A program made the translations under genes and the position numbers. Under the pieces are notes generated by a model, which did no database searches, was not told the DNA's origin, and was given only the letters and a program-made list of their open reading frames with translations. 64,000 nucleotides of DNA from Cyprinodon diabolis. Its lineage: Eukaryota > Chordata > Actinopteri > Cyprinodontiformes > Cyprinodontidae. The stretch is taken from the NCBI GenBank assembly GCA_030533445.1, contig CM060080.1, positions 3,803,052 to 3,867,051 of the forward strand. The letters run 5' to 3'. Within the stretch, counting starts at the first letter, position 1, and each line of letters starts with the position of its first letter. This document shows, piece by piece, positions 61,581 through 64,000 of this stretch.

Positions 61581-63087
61581 TCACAACAACAAAGGTTCTC
61601 ACGGCTCTAATCCTCTCTCGGCTCTTATCTCTCGCCCCCTCCTCGTCCGTCACACATCTCATCGGCTCAGGCTGGATCGGACCTGGGGAGGGGACCTACC
61701 ATCTACATTACCATCACGTCCACTCTCCTTAGAGATGATTTCGCTGCCTTTTTTTCTCCTAATCTTTTCTCCCTCTTCAGCCCCCCTTCCCCAGTTTATC
61801 TGTTCTTTCCCACTGAGGGCATGTGGGTCGGAAAGGACCCTTTCTACCCCTTGACTAACAAAAGCTGAGTCACTTTTGAGATGAAGAGTGGAGCCTTTGA
61901 ATGATGCTCGCTAAGCCCCAGTTGAAGAGACGCTTCAGTCTCTTATCGACAATAGCCTCAGCCCCGTGCGGGGACTCTGATCAGGCTCATTCAGGATGGT
62001 GGGAAACTAAGCTGCAAGGAGAGAGAGGAACTACTTTCCTTCAGTTGGTGCATCTCTGCAATGTAATTATATAAAATGACTTCAAAACCTGCTGTGTTTC
62101 AAACTGCCACCAGCTTTTTTATCCACTCCACTCCATATGATGAGCTCCAGCGCAGTTAGTCTCAGCCAACAGGTTAATGCAGCCATTTGCTTTAATATCA
62201 GCAGAATGAATCAACCTTTAAAGGCTGTTAGTGTTATTAAAATGGGCCCATGGGAGCTGCTTGGCTTTGTGTATTTCCTGATTCAGTCTACGTGTTGCAG
62301 TTAGGTCTAGATTATTGGAACTTATTGAAGTAACAAGCTAATGGAATTAAGGTGCTGGATTTCATGCGCCGTTGCCAAGATTGGGCATTAAAGGGATGTG
62401 TGCTGAATAAATAGTGCTTTAAGTAGATGAGATTCTGACACGGGAGAGGTTCGCTTGTCAGAGCAGCATTGTTTCCCCGACTCCTGAGCCAGTGAAACTG
62501 TCAAATGTGCTGCTGGCCACGGGTAGATGGATGGGAGGAGGATTCAGAGCGGATTTTAACTCACAAAGGGCATTTTTTTTTAGCTGATAAACTCCCTAAA
62601 CGCTGACTGAAAAGAAACTTTTCCTTTTTTGAAAAAGAAGAGCTGGATGAACACCTAAAGACAGCAGCACCCTGAGTGGAGGGAAGAAGAAAAAACAGAA
62701 AAGCAAGGGGCTTCCATGCAGATCTATATTTGCCAGCTAATTACGTGAAAAGAGGAATCAAAATGAAATCCCAATATTTACCAAAATAAACTCGTGTTTT
62801 TGTTTCATTTCTCCGTCAGCGGTGCCAGAACAGAGTCCTCTCCATTACAGATAATTCATCTGATGTTTGTGTTTGTGTTGCTGGATTAGCTGGGAGGCGT
62901 TGCTGTTGGCGCGCGCTGTAAAACCCTCTCATCTGTATTTTAATGGAAGAAGAAGCAGTGGGAGGATGTGGCTCCGTGCCACGATTTCACAGTGAAAGAG
63001 AGGATCGTACGTAGCAGGTAATCTATTTGTGAGAGGGTTTCAGCCGCATAAAAGGAATTAGTGAAAAACATTTAAAAGGCAGCTTTG

Positions 63088-63090
<3 letters not shown>

Positions 63091-63121
<31 letters not shown>
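63091..63121. repeat. (GT)15 microsatellite
   Basis: Uninterrupted GT alternation. Confidence 0.95.
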
Positions 63122-63123
<2 letters not shown>

Positions 63124-64000
63124 CGTCAGCCCTAATTGGAGTTTCTCAGCAGAGTGTTTCTATAATTTGATAATCTGATGTTATAATAAGATAAACGTTT
63201 AAACAAATAGTGCATTTTTTCCCCCTAAAAATGCAAACAAGGTTACATCCCAAATCTTTTTCTACTTTTATTTTATGTTGCAGACTTAAACAACGTAGAG
63301 GACTGTTGGGAAGTGGAGGACAGAAGATAAAGGTTTTCCAAAAAAAAAAAAAAAGTTGATTTTCTGTTTATGAGGTAGACTGTTAGCTTCATGGACCCAG
63401 AAACCAACGAAGGATGATGTTTTAGGGCTCCTATGGACTTTAAGATGGAGGAGAGATATGATGTCATACTATAGGTTTTACGTCCACTAATAAATCTGAA
63501 GGCATTAGAGGTCCGCTACCTTTACTCTAATACCCTTAAATAAAATTTAACGCAGCCAGCTGCCTTTAATGAGTGACATGTTTAGTAAACACATTACTAT
63601 GGAAGTTAAAAAATGCCACAGGGTATGTCATAATTATAAGATTCAAAGTCAGAATTTTTACTTAACATGACTTTGAATGTCATAAACATAAACTTGAATG
63701 TCTGAAAAATTACTCTAAAAACAGGAGGTAGAGGTAGCAAATTACAGAGAACATAGATCAGCAATAGAGTGAGGTTTAAATGAGCTGAGCAGCAGAAAGC
63801 AGCTGTTTGTGAAATTTAGTAAACTGATGCAAACTTTGCTGATGTCATCAAGAAACGCATCTATAATTAGTTATCAAAGTAATGAGATTCAGACAGACTT
63901 TCAATTTTAATTTAATTTAATTATGACTCCATTTAGTTAAAACAAGATCAGACAGGCAAGGAAGAAACGCTGCACATTTACTCAAACTAGGCTGTTTATA

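Larger units (their letters stand above)
43161..64000. other. Intergenic region upstream of ID2
   Basis: No gene recognised. Mobile elements are listed separately. Stretches without an identified element: 44800-46330, 49880-51000, 53760-56140 (one TTAAAGTGTAACTCACCCC MITE end at 54999), 58970-60110 and 61600-64000. Confidence 0.5.

Overview
The window is nuclear DNA from a ray-finned fish, most likely a percomorph teleost. It has long TE-packed introns with GT-AG borders, tRNA-headed fish SINEs, Tc1, hAT, piggyBac-like and Harbinger relics, solo LTRs and AT-rich intergenic sequence. There are no operons, CRISPR arrays or prokaryotic signals. I named the genes by reading spliced exons and comparing them with vertebrate proteins known to me; no database was searched.

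Two real genes are present. (1) The 3' half of KIDINS220 (ARMS), plus strand: nine coding exons from 4053 to 34655, all with consistent splice phases, giving about 680 codons and ending in a PDZ ligand (-ESVL). A polyA signal lies at 34924. The ankyrin and KAP-NTPase exons must lie upstream of position 1. (2) ID2, minus strand: a 132-residue dominant-negative HLH protein in two coding exons (41281-40940 and 40677-40621), plus a probable 3'UTR exon ending near 39.2 kb. Its compact promoter has a TATA box and two inverted CCAAT boxes. About 1.5 kb further upstream is a GGCGCC-N5-GTCT / TGACGTCA pair that looks like a BMP/cAMP response module. The two genes converge tail to tail, as I recall they do on human 2p25.

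Region by region: 1-4052 is a KIDINS220 intron with MITEs. 4232-14506 is a 10.3 kb intron crowded with piggyBac-like, hAT, solo-LTR, fold-back and Tc1 elements. 14.5-15.0 kb holds two exons. 15.0-28.0 kb holds one 60-bp exon among nested transposons, SINEs, LINE tails and a 1.1 kb GGAA/CTA satellite. 28.0-34.7 kb holds the SAM-like and C-terminal exons. 34.7-39.2 kb is the intergenic gap. 39.2-43.2 kb is ID2 and its CpG-rich upstream region. 43.2-64.0 kb is intergenic, with strong cruciform-forming palindromes, a hAT element carrying a truncated BED-finger ORF, LTR remnants, an EcoRI-palindrome array (51.0-51.8 kb), a cluster of CACTGCAAAA MITEs, a solo LTR with target duplication, a Harbinger relic, and a quieter unique stretch (about 61.6-63.0 kb) that could hold distal regulatory DNA.

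I found no exotic multi-gene system. The most interesting items are the candidate ID2 response module, a TA-flanked palindromic MITE family that repeatedly sits inside Tc1 relics, the EcoRI-palindrome array, and two hAT-type non-autonomous elements that keep fossil zinc-finger coding segments.
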